From positions 1-64,000 of the forward strand of contig NZ_JXTJ01000015.1 of NCBI RefSeq assembly GCF_001509835.1: a stretch of DNA of 64,000 nt. The letters are read 5' to 3'. The notes beneath the pieces are model-generated. The model was not told where the DNA came from. It did no database searches and saw only the letters and a program-made list of their open reading frames with translations. Position 1 is the first letter of the stretch. Every line of letters begins with the position of its first letter. The translations under genes and the position numbers were made by a program. Positions 24,142 to 32,401 of this stretch are shown here, piece after piece. The DNA comes from Allobosea sp. WAO. Its GTDB lineage: Bacteria; Pseudomonadota; Alphaproteobacteria; Rhizobiales; Beijerinckiaceae.

Positions 24142-24765
24142 ATGGATAGCAGCGCCGAGGTTCTGTCTGTCGATGAGGTCTATAAGCTCCTGATCGGATT
24201 GATCGTTCCGCGTCCGATCGCCTGGGTTACGAGCTTGTCGCTGAAGGGGGTGGTGAACCTCGCTCCGTTCAGCGCCTTCACCTATCTCTCAACCGAGCCG
24301 CCGCTGATCGGGATCAGCGTCATGCGTCGCGGTGACGGGCTGAAGGATACGGCGCAAAACATCGCCGATCGCGGCGACTTCGTTGTCAATATCGCTGACG
24401 AGACGCTGGTCCGGCCGGTCCATCTCAGTGCCGCCGAGTATCCCCACGATGTCAGCGAGGCCGAGTTGCTCGGCTTGGGCTTGGTGCCGTCGGTCGATGT
24501 GGCGGCGCCGCGCCTTGCTTGCGTTCCGGCGGCGCTCGAGTGCGGTTTTGAGCAGGTCATCGCCTTCGGCGACCGGGGCGCGCAGTTGATCGTCGGGCGT
24601 GTGCGGCGCTTCCATGTTCGCGACGAGCTTCTCGATGGCGGGAAGGTGATGACGGAGCGGTTGCGTCCCCTCTGTCGGATCGCCGGGCCGAAGTATGCCG
24701 GTCTGGGCGAGGTGCATACGCTTGAGCCTGTGCGGCAGGATGGCTCGCATTCTTATTCCACTTAG
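24142..24765 (+). CDS. Flavin reductase-like FMN-binding protein
   Basis: A 207-residue FMN-binding split-barrel protein of the DIM6/NTAB family. The signature 'VPRPIAWVTSLSLKGVVNLAPFS' (read as two parts, about 22-44), 'TEPPLIGISVMRR' and 'DFVVNIADE' match this family, which includes reductases that feed flavin monooxygenases and some that act directly on small substrates. I chose ATG 24142 over 24127, since the latter would put operator site 2 inside the gene and GGTGGAA precedes 24142 well. No partner monooxygenase is present in the locus. It is separated from the next operon by 96 bp holding a second operator pair. Confidence 0.83.
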   Translation: MDSSAEVLSVDEVYKLLIGLIVPRPIAWVTSLSLKGVVNLAPFSAFTYLSTEPPLIGISVMRRGDGLKDTAQNIADRGDFVVNIADETLVRPVHLSAAEYPHDVSEAELLGLGLVPSVDVAAPRLACVPAALECGFEQVIAFGDRGAQLIVGRVRRFHVRDELLDGGKVMTERLRPLCRIAGPKYAGLGEVHTLEPVRQDGSHSYST

Positions 24766-24770
24766 TGGAT
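24756..24770. promoter_or_regulatory. Operator site 3 (pair B, upstream member)
   Basis: TTCCA-CTTAG-TGGAT, four of five arm positions palindromic. It overlaps the stop codon of the flavin reductase gene and is 84 bp from site 4. Confidence 0.6.
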
Positions 24771-24792
24771 ATTGATTTTATCATAATCGCTA

Positions 24793-24820
24793 TTGACGCT
24801 CATTTTTGCGTCGATATGCT
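24793..24820 (+). promoter_or_regulatory. Candidate sigma-70 promoter of the enoyl-CoA hydratase operon
   Basis: TTGACG, 16-base spacer, TATGCT, in an AT-rich stretch between operator sites 3 and 4. It is the best -35 in the locus. Confidence 0.4.
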
Positions 24821-24839
24821 GATCCTATCGTCAATAAGC

Positions 24840-24854
24840 ATCCATATAATGGAA
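24840..24854. promoter_or_regulatory. Operator site 4 (pair B, downstream member)
   Basis: ATCCA-TATAA-TGGAA. The TGGAA doubles as the only ribosome-site-like sequence before the ATG at 24862. Spacing to site 3 is 84 bp centre to centre. Confidence 0.6.
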
Positions 24855-24861
24855 TATCGAC

Positions 24862-25653
24862 ATGGCGTTCAGCGAGATCGAGTACAGCGTATCGGGGGCG
24901 GTTGCGCGCATCCTGCATGCGCGGCCGGGTGCCCGGAACGCTGAAAGCCAGCTCCTGCTGGACGAGATGGATGCAGCCCTCGCTGCCGCTGTGGCCGATG
25001 CCGAGGTCCGGGTGATCGTGATCGGCGGTCAGGGCGATCACTTCTCGGCCGGGCACGATCTCAAGGAGGCCCAGGCGAAGCGGCAGGGCTTCACCGTCGA
25101 GCAGCGCTGGGACTATGAGCAGCTGCGCTATTTCGACTATGCGCTGCGGATCTGGGATTGCCCGAAGCCGACGATCGCGCAGGTGCAGGGCGCCTGTATC
25201 GCCGGTGGCTTCATGGTCGCCAATCTCTGCGATCTTGTCGTTGCTGCCGAGGATGCCTTCTTCGCCGATCCCGTGTGCCACTCGATGGGTGCGGCCGCTG
25301 TCGAGGTGCTGGTCCATCCCTGGGTGATGGGGACGCGAAAGGCCAAGGAGTTCCTCTTTACCGGCGCGCGTCTCTCGGCCCAGGAGGCTCTGGCGGCAGG
25401 CATGGTCAACCGTGTCGTCGCCCGTGGCGAACTCGAAGGCGAGGTGCAGGCGCTGGCGGACCGGGTCGCGGCGGCGCCGCCTTTCGCGCTGCGGCTGATC
25501 AAGCGCTCTCTGAACCGGACCATGGACATGCAGGGCTTCCGCAATGCGCTGTCGGCGCATTTCGACAGCCACCAGCTTTCGCATGTCTCGAACGAATTCG
25601 CTCAGATGCGTGGCAGCGGCCTGGCGAGCGCGATCGAGCGCGGGCGTCGGTGA
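24862..25653 (+). CDS. Enoyl-CoA hydratase/isomerase (crotonase family)
   Basis: A 263-residue crotonase-fold enzyme. The acyl-CoA oxyanion motif 'HFSAGHDLKEAQA' (about 55-67) and the second oxyanion strand 'VQGACIAGGFMVANLCDLVV' (about 110-129) are clear. The usual catalytic Glu positions are 'DPVCHSMGAAAVE', where Glu 144-like is not obvious, so hydratase, isomerase or C-C hydrolase activity cannot be separated. It is the first gene of a coupled seven-gene run ending with thiolase. It hydrates or cleaves a CoA thioester in the pathway. GTGA at its stop may start the next gene. Confidence 0.87.
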   Translation: MAFSEIEYSVSGAVARILHARPGARNAESQLLLDEMDAALAAAVADAEVRVIVIGGQGDHFSAGHDLKEAQAKRQGFTVEQRWDYEQLRYFDYALRIWDCPKPTIAQVQGACIAGGFMVANLCDLVVAAEDAFFADPVCHSMGAAAVEVLVHPWVMGTRKAKEFLFTGARLSAQEALAAGMVNRVVARGELEGEVQALADRVAAAPPFALRLIKRSLNRTMDMQGFRNALSAHFDSHQLSHVSNEFAQMRGSGLASAIERGRR

Positions 25654-25661
25654 GCTCTGCG

Positions 25662-26879
25662 ATGAACGCGCTTTCCGCTAAGACCGCTTCGTCACCGGCA
25701 GCCATTCTCGCTGCGTCGACCGACGAGGCCTTCCGCGCCGGGATCAAGGCCTGGTTCGCACAGGAGCTGCCGCGGCTCGCCGGTGATCGTTACCGCGCCG
25801 CCGAGATGCAGCGCCTCGCCTTCCGCCGCGAATGGGAGGATCATGTCTGCCGTTCCGGCCTTTCGGGTCTAGGCTGGTCGGAAGCCGTCGGCGGCCGGCC
25901 GCTCTCGCTGACACGACAGGCGATCTACCATCAGGAATATGCCCGCGCGAAAGCGCCGCTCGCGGTCAATCTGATCGGCCACGGCATCGTCGGCCCGACC
26001 CTGATCGCCTTCGGCTCGCAGGAGCAGAAGGACCGCTTCATTCCAAAGCTCCTCAGCAATGAGGAGATCTGGTGCCAGGGCTATTCGGAGCCGAATTCCG
26101 GCTCCGACCTCGCCTCGCTGGCGACGCGGGCGGAGCGCCGCGGCGACGTCTATGTCCTCAACGGCCAGAAGATCTGGACGAGCTTCTCGCATCTCGGCGA
26201 CTGGTGCTTCCTGCTCGCCCGGACCTCAAGCGAGGGGCCGCGCCAGCGCGGCATCTCGGTCTTCCTCGTCGACATGCGCCTGCCCGGTATCCGCGTGCGG
26301 CCGATCCGCCAGATCACCGGTGAGGCCGATTACGGCGAGGTCTTCTTCGACGATGTCGAGGTGCCCGTCGCCTGCCGGCTCGGCGAGGAGAATGCCGGCT
26401 GGGGCATCGCCATGGCTGCCGCGAATTTCGAGCGCGGTACCTATTTCATACCGCGCATCGTGCGGCTCCAGACCGAGCTCGAGGATCTGGTGCGGCTGGC
26501 GGCGACGACCGAGCGCGACGGGCGGCCGGTGATCCATGATCCGCTGGTTCGCGACGCGATCGCGCGCCTTTTCTGCGATGCCCATGCCTTGCGGCTGCAT
26601 GCCGACCGCATGCTGAAGCAGGCGGAGGAGGGCGTGCCGCCGGGCGTCGAGGGCTCGGCCGTGAAGCTGCTCTGGAGCGAGACGCATCAGCGCCTCTTCG
26701 ATCTCGCCATGGATATCATGGGTCCAGCCTTCCAGTACGGGCCGCAGGAGAAGCTGGCGCCGGCCGAGGGCCTGTGGCATCGCGACTATCTCTGGACCCG
26801 CGCCGAGACCATCCTCGCCGGCACCTCCGAAATCCAGCGCAACATCATTGCCGAACGTGGCCTGGAGCTGCCGCGATGA
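25662..26879 (+). CDS. Acyl-CoA dehydrogenase (subunit 1)
   Basis: A 405-residue FAD-dependent acyl-CoA dehydrogenase. The FAD/acyl-binding strand is 'CQGYSEPNSGSDLASL' with 'LNGQKIWTSFSHLGDW', and the C-terminal domain ends 'ETILAGTSEIQRNIIAERGL', the FAD-contacting segment of the family. Start is ATG 25662; a GTG at 25650 overlapping the hydratase stop is an alternative. The second acyl-CoA dehydrogenase follows with a four-base overlap. Adjacent dissimilar pairs of this kind often form alpha2beta2 enzymes on bulky substrates such as sterol side chains or rings; this is inferred. Confidence 0.9.
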   Translation: MNALSAKTASSPAAILAASTDEAFRAGIKAWFAQELPRLAGDRYRAAEMQRLAFRREWEDHVCRSGLSGLGWSEAVGGRPLSLTRQAIYHQEYARAKAPLAVNLIGHGIVGPTLIAFGSQEQKDRFIPKLLSNEEIWCQGYSEPNSGSDLASLATRAERRGDVYVLNGQKIWTSFSHLGDWCFLLARTSSEGPRQRGISVFLVDMRLPGIRVRPIRQITGEADYGEVFFDDVEVPVACRLGEENAGWGIAMAAANFERGTYFIPRIVRLQTELEDLVRLAATTERDGRPVIHDPLVRDAIARLFCDAHALRLHADRMLKQAEEGVPPGVEGSAVKLLWSETHQRLFDLAMDIMGPAFQYGPQEKLAPAEGLWHRDYLWTRAETILAGTSEIQRNIIAERGLELPR

Positions 26880-27976
26880 CACAGGGCATTTCAACGGCCT
26901 ATTCCGACCAGGTGCTGCGTGACGCCGCGGCGCGCACGCTTGCCGAGGCTGCGCCGAATGCGGCCCTGGCGCAGGGCGCGGATGCCTCTACGGCCTTCGC
27001 TGAGAACCATTGGCGGCTCGCTGCCGAAATGGGCTGGACCGGCATCATGGTGCCCGAGAGCCATGGCGGCCTGGGTCTCGGCCTCGCCGAGACCGCGGAC
27101 ATCGTCGAGGAGATGGGCGCGCAATTGTTCTGCGGACCCTATGCGCTTTCCGCGGTGCTCCTGCCCGGGCTCGCGTCGCATTTCGGCGCGGTCGGAGATG
27201 CACTGCTGCGTGAGCTGGCGGAGGGTTCAGTGAGGCTCGGCGTCGCGACGGCGGAGCCGAAATCCGACGCCGAGGGGCGGGTGGCTCTGCCGCTGGTCGA
27301 GCACGCTGCCGGGGCCGGCCACATCCTGCATCTTGTCCGCGAGGAGGGGGGCGTCAGCTTCGTCCTCTATCGCACGGCCGGGGCGACGAGCCGGGCGCTT
27401 CAGCCTATGGATCCGACCTGCCCGATCGCATCCGTGACCCTCGCGCCGGATGCCGAGATCGCCAGGGTGCGCTGTGGCCATGACGAGGCCGAGCGGCTCC
27501 TGCTGCCGATCCATATCCTGACGGCGGTAGAGCTGGTCGGCATCGCCAGGGCGGCGTTCGAGCGCGCCGTCGTGCATGTCCGACAGCGCAAGCAGTTCGG
27601 CGAGGTCATCGGGCGCTTCCAGGCGATCAAGCATCGGCTTGCCGACGGCTTTACGCTGCTCTCGCATGCGCGACTCGCCGTCAGCGATGCGGTGCAGCGG
27701 CCGGGCGACCTCGACGCGGCGCAGATCGCCCGCGTCATCGCCGCCGACGCCGCGATGAAGATCACGGCGGACTGCATCCAGCTGCATGGCGGCATGGGGT
27801 TCTCATGGGAGACCGATGCGCATTTCTATCTCAAGCGCGCGCGCCGGCTGCATGCCAGCTTCGGCGGCACTGCGGCGCTGCGCAAGCGCGCCGGAGACCG
27901 GTTCATCGAAAGCCTTCTGACGACGGATTGCGACAGGCTCAGGAAAGCCGACGCGGGTAGAGAAGAGGTAGTCTAG
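26876..27976 (+). CDS. Acyl-CoA dehydrogenase (subunit 2)
   Basis: A 366-residue acyl-CoA dehydrogenase family protein. N-terminal 'EMGWTGIMVPESHGGLGLGL' (about 44-63) and C-terminal 'RKQFGEVIGRFQAIKHRLAD' and 'QLHGGMGFSWETDAHFYLKR' are family motifs. The middle beta domain is divergent ('GVATAEPKSDAEGRVALP') and lacks the usual FAD-binding 'TEP..GSD' pattern, consistent with the non-FAD-binding or partner subunit of a heteromer. ATGA overlap with subunit 1 and a one-base overlap with the ligase gene show tight coupling. Confidence 0.88.
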   Translation: MTQGISTAYSDQVLRDAAARTLAEAAPNAALAQGADASTAFAENHWRLAAEMGWTGIMVPESHGGLGLGLAETADIVEEMGAQLFCGPYALSAVLLPGLASHFGAVGDALLRELAEGSVRLGVATAEPKSDAEGRVALPLVEHAAGAGHILHLVREEGGVSFVLYRTAGATSRALQPMDPTCPIASVTLAPDAEIARVRCGHDEAERLLLPIHILTAVELVGIARAAFERAVVHVRQRKQFGEVIGRFQAIKHRLADGFTLLSHARLAVSDAVQRPGDLDAAQIARVIAADAAMKITADCIQLHGGMGFSWETDAHFYLKRARRLHASFGGTAALRKRAGDRFIESLLTTDCDRLRKADAGREEVV

Positions 27977-29442
27977 TGTCGCTGAACGAGGTGAAACCCG
28001 CGCGGGCGGTCGAGGAATGCGCCCCGGCGGTTCCCTATTACTGGAAGGCCGTCGACTGGGACGGGCTGATGCGGGACTACCCGCCGCCGCCGCATTTCCA
28101 GCAGACGACCGGCAAGCTGTCCGACCAGGAGCTGCGCGCGCTGCAGAACGCCCGCTTCATGGCGCGCATGGGAGACGCCTGGCGCACGCCGTTCTACGCG
28201 ACGCGCTGGGCTGCGGCCGGGATCGAGCCCGGCGACATTCGCAGCCTCGACGATATCGAGAAGCTGCCGACCTTCACCAGCGACGATCTCAAGGAGGCGA
28301 TCGCGGCTGCGCCGCCTTTCGGCAGCCACCAGCCGGTGACGGCCGAGGACCTGGCGAGCACGCCGTTCAAGGTGCACACCTCCGGCGGCACCACCGGCTT
28401 TCCGCGCCTGACCCTGTTCGACCCGGTCGCGCTCGAAGTGCAGGCGATCCAGACGGCGCGCGCGCTCTGGGCGCAGGGCACGCGCCCCGGCGATGCCGTG
28501 CAGATCACCTATACGCTGGCCATGGCGAATGCTGGCTATTGCGGCCTCTATGCCTGCCTGCACTGGCTCGGCGCGATGCCGGTCACGACCGGCTCCGGTG
28601 TGGTCACGCCTAGCGAGCGCCAGCTCGAATACGCGCTGAAGATCGGCACCACCGCCTGGTATGGCCGCGCCGAGTACCTGGCGCGCCTCGTCCAGGTGGC
28701 GAACGAGACCGGCTTCGACCTGCGGGCCCTCAAGACCAAGAGGCTGCATTCCTTTCTCGGTCCGGATGTCGACGGCCATCTGCGCAAGCAGCTCGAGGAG
28801 GCCTGGGGCTGCCCGGTCTACGATAATTACGGCACGCATGAGATCGGCCAGATCGCCTTCGAATGCGAGGCGCAGGACGGCAAGCATATCAGCGAGGACA
28901 CGGTCTATCTCGAGACCGCCGATGTCGAGACCGGCGCGGTGCTGCCGGCCGGCGAGCGCGGCAATCTCGTGGTGACCAGCCTGCATCGCAGCACACCGCC
29001 GATCATCCGCTACGACCTGCGCGACCTGCTCGTCGCCTATGAGCGCTCGGAGTGCTCCTGCGGCCTGTGCACGCGCAAGCTCTCGATGTTCCTCGGCCGC
29101 AGCGACGAGATGGTGAAGCTGCGCGGCACCAACGTCTATCCGATGGCCTGCCAGAGCGCCGTCACCGCCGACCCGCGCGCGACCGGCGAGTTCCTCTGCG
29201 TCGTCGCCTATTCCGGCGAGGGCCTCTCGCGCCGGGAGTCGATGACGGTCCGGGTCGAGAAGAAGTCGGACGAAATCGACGACGCGGCCTTCGCGGCCGA
29301 CATGGAGGCGGCGCTGCACCGCGATCTGAGCGTGCGGGTCGCAGTGGAGATCGTTCCGCCGGCGAGCCTGCTGCCGCTCACCCAGGTCGGCAGCACCGGA
29401 AAATCCCGGCGCCTGCTCGATCTGCGCCAGAACGGAAAGTGA
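27976..29442 (+). CDS. Phenylacetate-CoA ligase-like AMP-forming acyl-CoA synthetase
   Basis: A 488-residue adenylate-forming enzyme of the PaaK group. The P-loop is 'VHTSGGTTGFPRLTLF' (about 134-149), the adenylate-binding stretch is 'VYDNYGTHEIGQIAFECEA' and the hinge region 'FLGRSDEMVKLRGTNVYP' is typical of PaaK proteins. Cys in 'SECSCGLCTRK' form the family's zinc-like pair. It would activate the substrate acid to its CoA thioester at the head of the pathway. Start is GTG 27976 with its first base on the previous stop. The acid is not phenylacetate by context (no paa genes). Confidence 0.87.
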   Translation: MSLNEVKPARAVEECAPAVPYYWKAVDWDGLMRDYPPPPHFQQTTGKLSDQELRALQNARFMARMGDAWRTPFYATRWAAAGIEPGDIRSLDDIEKLPTFTSDDLKEAIAAAPPFGSHQPVTAEDLASTPFKVHTSGGTTGFPRLTLFDPVALEVQAIQTARALWAQGTRPGDAVQITYTLAMANAGYCGLYACLHWLGAMPVTTGSGVVTPSERQLEYALKIGTTAWYGRAEYLARLVQVANETGFDLRALKTKRLHSFLGPDVDGHLRKQLEEAWGCPVYDNYGTHEIGQIAFECEAQDGKHISEDTVYLETADVETGAVLPAGERGNLVVTSLHRSTPPIIRYDLRDLLVAYERSECSCGLCTRKLSMFLGRSDEMVKLRGTNVYPMACQSAVTADPRATGEFLCVVAYSGEGLSRRESMTVRVEKKSDEIDDAAFAADMEAALHRDLSVRVAVEIVPPASLLPLTQVGSTGKSRRLLDLRQNGK

Positions 29443-29444
29443 CG

Positions 29445-30242
29445 ATGACGAAGACGATCACTCTCGCCAAGGCGCTGGCCGCGGTCGTGCCCGGCAGCTC
29501 CGTGGCCTTCGGCGGCGGCGGAATCCAGCGCAAGCCGATGGCGGCGGCGCGGGCGCTGGCCACGGCCGATGTCGGCGATCTCACCCTCGTCGCCATGCTC
29601 GGCGGCCCGGAAGTCGATCTCCTGATCGGCGCCGGCAAGGTCCGCGAACTGCAGTTCGCCTTCGTCGGCTTCGACGCCTTCGGGCTGGCGCCGCATTTCC
29701 GTCGGGCGCGCGAGGCCGGCAGCATCAGCGTCGTCGAGTATTCGGAGGCGACGATCATCGCCGCCTTCGAGGCCGGCGCGAAGAACCTGCCCTTCCTGCC
29801 GACGCGGTTCGGGCTCGACACCGACATCCTGACAACGCCCACCGCCCCGTTCCGCAAGATCGCCTGCCCGTTCAGCGGCGAGGAGTTGCTGGCGGTCCCG
29901 GCCCTGCGCCCGGACGTCGCCTTCATCCATGCCAACATCGCCGACCGTCACGGCAATGCGGTGATCATCGGCGACGGCTATGCCGACCCGCTCCTCCTCC
30001 AGGCGGCGAAGACCGTCTTCGTCACGGCCGAGAAGATCGTCGACGAATTGCCGGATGACGCCGCTACCGCCGGCGGCACCTTCCTGTCCCGGCTCTGGAT
30101 CGACGGCGTGATCGAGGTGCCGCGCGGCGCCGGCATGACGGCGCTTTATCCGGACTACCGCTTCGATCTGTCGGCAGTGCTGGAGTATCAGAAACGGGCG
30201 ACCGATTCCGAATGGTTCTCTGCATGGATTCGGGAGCAGTGA
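29445..30242 (+). CDS. CoA-transferase alpha subunit (GctA/IpdA-like)
   Basis: A 265-residue family I CoA-transferase subunit. The glycine-rich entry 'VAFGGGGIQRKPMAAAR' (about 20-36), 'LPFLPTRFGLDTDIL' and 'VAFIHANIADRHGNAVI' (about 160-176) resemble glutaconate CoA-transferase A and the IpdA ring-opening hydrolase subunit. It starts two bases after the ligase stop and is followed by the beta subunit two bases later. In steroid degraders IpdAB hydrolyses a cyclic diketone CoA thioester; in glutaconate fermenters GctAB swaps CoA. Which applies here is open. Confidence 0.85.
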   Translation: MTKTITLAKALAAVVPGSSVAFGGGGIQRKPMAAARALATADVGDLTLVAMLGGPEVDLLIGAGKVRELQFAFVGFDAFGLAPHFRRAREAGSISVVEYSEATIIAAFEAGAKNLPFLPTRFGLDTDILTTPTAPFRKIACPFSGEELLAVPALRPDVAFIHANIADRHGNAVIIGDGYADPLLLQAAKTVFVTAEKIVDELPDDAATAGGTFLSRLWIDGVIEVPRGAGMTALYPDYRFDLSAVLEYQKRATDSEWFSAWIREQ

Positions 30243-30244
30243 CG

Positions 30245-31078
30245 ATGACCGACTACTCTCTCGAAGAGCTCCTGATCAGCCGCATGGCCAAGGAGTTCCG
30301 CGGCAACGCCATGGGCGTCGGCGCGACGATCCTGTCGGATCTCTCGGCGCGTCTGGCCAAGGCGCTGCATGTCCCGGATCTCTTCCTGACCACGGGCTCG
30401 CGCGCCGCCGCCGATTGCGACGTGCACGCCAAGGCGCTGGTCGACGAATGGACACTGGCCGCCTCGGGGCGGATGAATCTGAGCTGGCAGGAGATGTTCC
30501 ATCTCATCGCCCACGGCAAGCTGCAGATCTGGATCGGCACGGTCCAGCTCGACCAGTACGGCGCCTCCAACATTTCGGTGATCGGCCCCTGGGCCAAGCC
30601 GAAGGCGCAGCTCGTCGGCGCGCGCGGCGTTCCCGACGATCTCTGGGGCTGCGATTCGCTCTGCTATCACATCCGCCGGCACAATCCGCGGACGATCGTC
30701 GCCAAGGTCGATTTCGTCTGCGGCCGCGGCAATGAGGATGGTGGCGGCCCTGCGCGCCCGGTGCGCCGTGCGAAGCCCGGCCTCGTCGTCACCGATCTCG
30801 GTGTCTTTGACTTCGAGGGGCCGGGCGACTCGATGCGCGTCGTCTCCCTGCATCCCGGAGTTACGCTGGAGCGCGTGCAGGAGAAGACCGGCTTCACCGT
30901 TCATGCCGAGGGCGAGATCCCGGTGACGCCGGTGCCGACAGCCGAGGAATTGCGGCTGATCCGCGAGGTGATCGATCCGCACGGGCTCCGGCGGCTCGAA
31001 TCCAACGAAGGCGGCGACGAGTTGCTGATGGATCTCTGGCAGCGCGAAACCGGCGCGCCGGTTGAGGGGAGGGCGTGA
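30245..31078 (+). CDS. CoA-transferase beta subunit (GctB/IpdB-like)
   Basis: A 277-residue partner subunit. It opens 'YSLEELLISRMAKEFRGNAM' and carries 'WIGTVQLDQYGASNISVIG' (about 97-115) and 'VVTDLGVFDFEG'. The usual catalytic Glu of GctB-like subunits (in an E-x-G stretch) is not evident at the 'TVQLDQYGASN' site, as in IpdB-type hydrolases. This makes a C-C hydrolase role somewhat more likely than CoA transfer, but this is inference. The ATG is two bases past the alpha stop; its own stop overlaps the thiolase ATG (ATGA). Confidence 0.82.
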   Translation: MTDYSLEELLISRMAKEFRGNAMGVGATILSDLSARLAKALHVPDLFLTTGSRAAADCDVHAKALVDEWTLAASGRMNLSWQEMFHLIAHGKLQIWIGTVQLDQYGASNISVIGPWAKPKAQLVGARGVPDDLWGCDSLCYHIRRHNPRTIVAKVDFVCGRGNEDGGGPARPVRRAKPGLVVTDLGVFDFEGPGDSMRVVSLHPGVTLERVQEKTGFTVHAEGEIPVTPVPTAEELRLIREVIDPHGLRRLESNEGGDELLMDLWQRETGAPVEGRA

Positions 31079-32259
31079 TGCGCCGGGCTGTCATCGTTTC
31101 CTTCGCGCGCACGCCGATGGGCCGGGCCTATCGCGGCGCCTTCAACAACACCCATGCGGCGAGCCTCGCCGGCCACGTCGTCGCCGAGGCGGTCGCCCGG
31201 GCCAAGGTCGATCCGGCGCTGATCGAGGACGTGATCCTCGGCTGCGCGATGCAGGAAGGAGCTTCCGGCTACAATATTGCCCGCCAGGCGGTGCTGCGCG
31301 CCGGGCTGCCGGTCACCGTGGCCGGCGCGACGATCAACCGCTTCTGCTCTTCCGGCCTGCAGGCGATCGCCATGGCGGTCGATGCCGTCACGAACCATGG
31401 CGCGCAGGCGGTCGTGGCGGGCGGCGTCGAGACCATCAGCCTGGTGCAGAACGAGCACAAGAACACCTACCGCTTTCACGATGAGTGGCTGAAGGCGAAC
31501 CGGCCGGACGTCTACATGCCGATGCTCGACACCGCTGAGCTGGTGGCGAAGCGCTATGGCATCGGTCGCGACGCGCAGGATGCCTATGCGCTGGAAAGCC
31601 AGCGCCGCACGGCCGTGGCACAGGAGGCGGGACGCTTCGACGCGGAGATCGCGCCGATGGACAGCGTCAAGCTCAACACCGACAAGGCGACGGGAACAAC
31701 CAGCGAGGAGGCCGTGCGCCTCAGCCGCGACGAGGGCAATCGTCCCGACACCAACGCCGCCGGTCTCGCCAAGCTCGAGCCGATCCGCCAGGGCGGTACC
31801 GTCACCGCCGGGAATGCCAGCCAGCTTTCGGATGGCGCTGCCGCTTGCGTAGTGATGGAGGAAAAGCTCGCCGAAAAGCTCGGTCTGTCGCCGCTCGGCG
31901 CGCTCTCGCATTTCGCGGTCGCCGGCTGCGAGCCCGACGAGATGGGCGTCGGTCCGGTCTTCGCAGTGCCGCGTCTTCTGTCACGGGCGGGGCTTTCCGT
32001 TGGTGATATCGACCTCTGGGAACTCAACGAGGCCTTCGCGGTGCAGGTGCTCTACTGCCGCGACAAGCTCGGCTTGCCGGCCGATCGCCTCAATGTCGAT
32101 GGTGGCGCGATCGCCGTCGGTCACCCCTATGGGATGTCGGGCGCACGCATGCTCGGGCATGCCCTGTTCGAAGGGCGGCGCCGTGGCGCCAGGCGCGCGG
32201 TCGCGACGATGTGCGTCGGCAGCGGCATGGGCGCTGCCGGCCTGATCGAGGTGTTTTGA
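31075..32259 (+). CDS. Thiolase (acetyl-CoA acyltransferase)
   Basis: A 394-residue thiolase. The acylated Cys is in 'NRFCSSGLQAIAMAVD' (about 89), the His in 'AIAVGHPYGMSGARML' and the second Cys in 'TMCVGSGMGAAGLIEVF' at the C-terminus. The loop and length fit degradative FadA-type enzymes rather than the biosynthetic PhaA. It ends the seven-gene run and would release acetyl- or propionyl-CoA from a 3-ketoacyl-CoA. No 3-hydroxyacyl-CoA dehydrogenase lies in the operon, so that step must be encoded elsewhere or bypassed. Confidence 0.9.
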   Translation: MMRRAVIVSFARTPMGRAYRGAFNNTHAASLAGHVVAEAVARAKVDPALIEDVILGCAMQEGASGYNIARQAVLRAGLPVTVAGATINRFCSSGLQAIAMAVDAVTNHGAQAVVAGGVETISLVQNEHKNTYRFHDEWLKANRPDVYMPMLDTAELVAKRYGIGRDAQDAYALESQRRTAVAQEAGRFDAEIAPMDSVKLNTDKATGTTSEEAVRLSRDEGNRPDTNAAGLAKLEPIRQGGTVTAGNASQLSDGAAACVVMEEKLAEKLGLSPLGALSHFAVAGCEPDEMGVGPVFAVPRLLSRAGLSVGDIDLWELNEAFAVQVLYCRDKLGLPADRLNVDGGAIAVGHPYGMSGARMLGHALFEGRRRGARRAVATMCVGSGMGAAGLIEVF

Positions 32260-32273
32260 TCCACATCGTGGAT
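32259..32273. promoter_or_regulatory. Operator site 5 (pair C, upstream member)
   Basis: ATCCA-CATCG-TGGAT, a perfect 5-bp-arm inverted repeat. It begins on the last base of the thiolase stop codon and is 84 bp from site 6. Confidence 0.6.
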
Positions 32274-32311
32274 GTTTTGTCAGCGCCTTTGCTCTCAATT
32301 GGCAAAGGTGC

Positions 32312-32339
32312 TTACAGTTAAGTCGAAGTTAACGATAAT
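32312..32339 (+). promoter_or_regulatory. Candidate promoter of the importer operon with embedded CtrA-like box
   Basis: TTACAG, 16-base spacer, GATAAT. Inside the spacer lies TTAA-GTCGAAG-TTAAC (32318-32333), an exact CtrA consensus. A CCTTTGC/GCAAAGG stem (32286-32308) just upstream may terminate the thiolase transcript. Confidence 0.4.
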
Positions 32340-32342
32340 AAA

Positions 32343-32357
32343 TTCCACATAATGGAA
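32343..32357. promoter_or_regulatory. Operator site 6 (pair C, downstream member)
   Basis: TTCCA-CATAA-TGGAA, the only fully perfect TTCCA-N5-TGGAA in the set. It directly follows the -10 candidate and lies 45 bases before the binding-protein start. Confidence 0.65.
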
Positions 32358-32401
32358 TTATAAGCAGATCAGTCGGGTCACACCCTGCGAAGGAGGAAAG
32401 C

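Noticed and set aside
24142..24765. Flavin reductase as partner of a local two-component monooxygenase
   Set aside because: No monooxygenase component is encoded in the locus, so this role is not supported.
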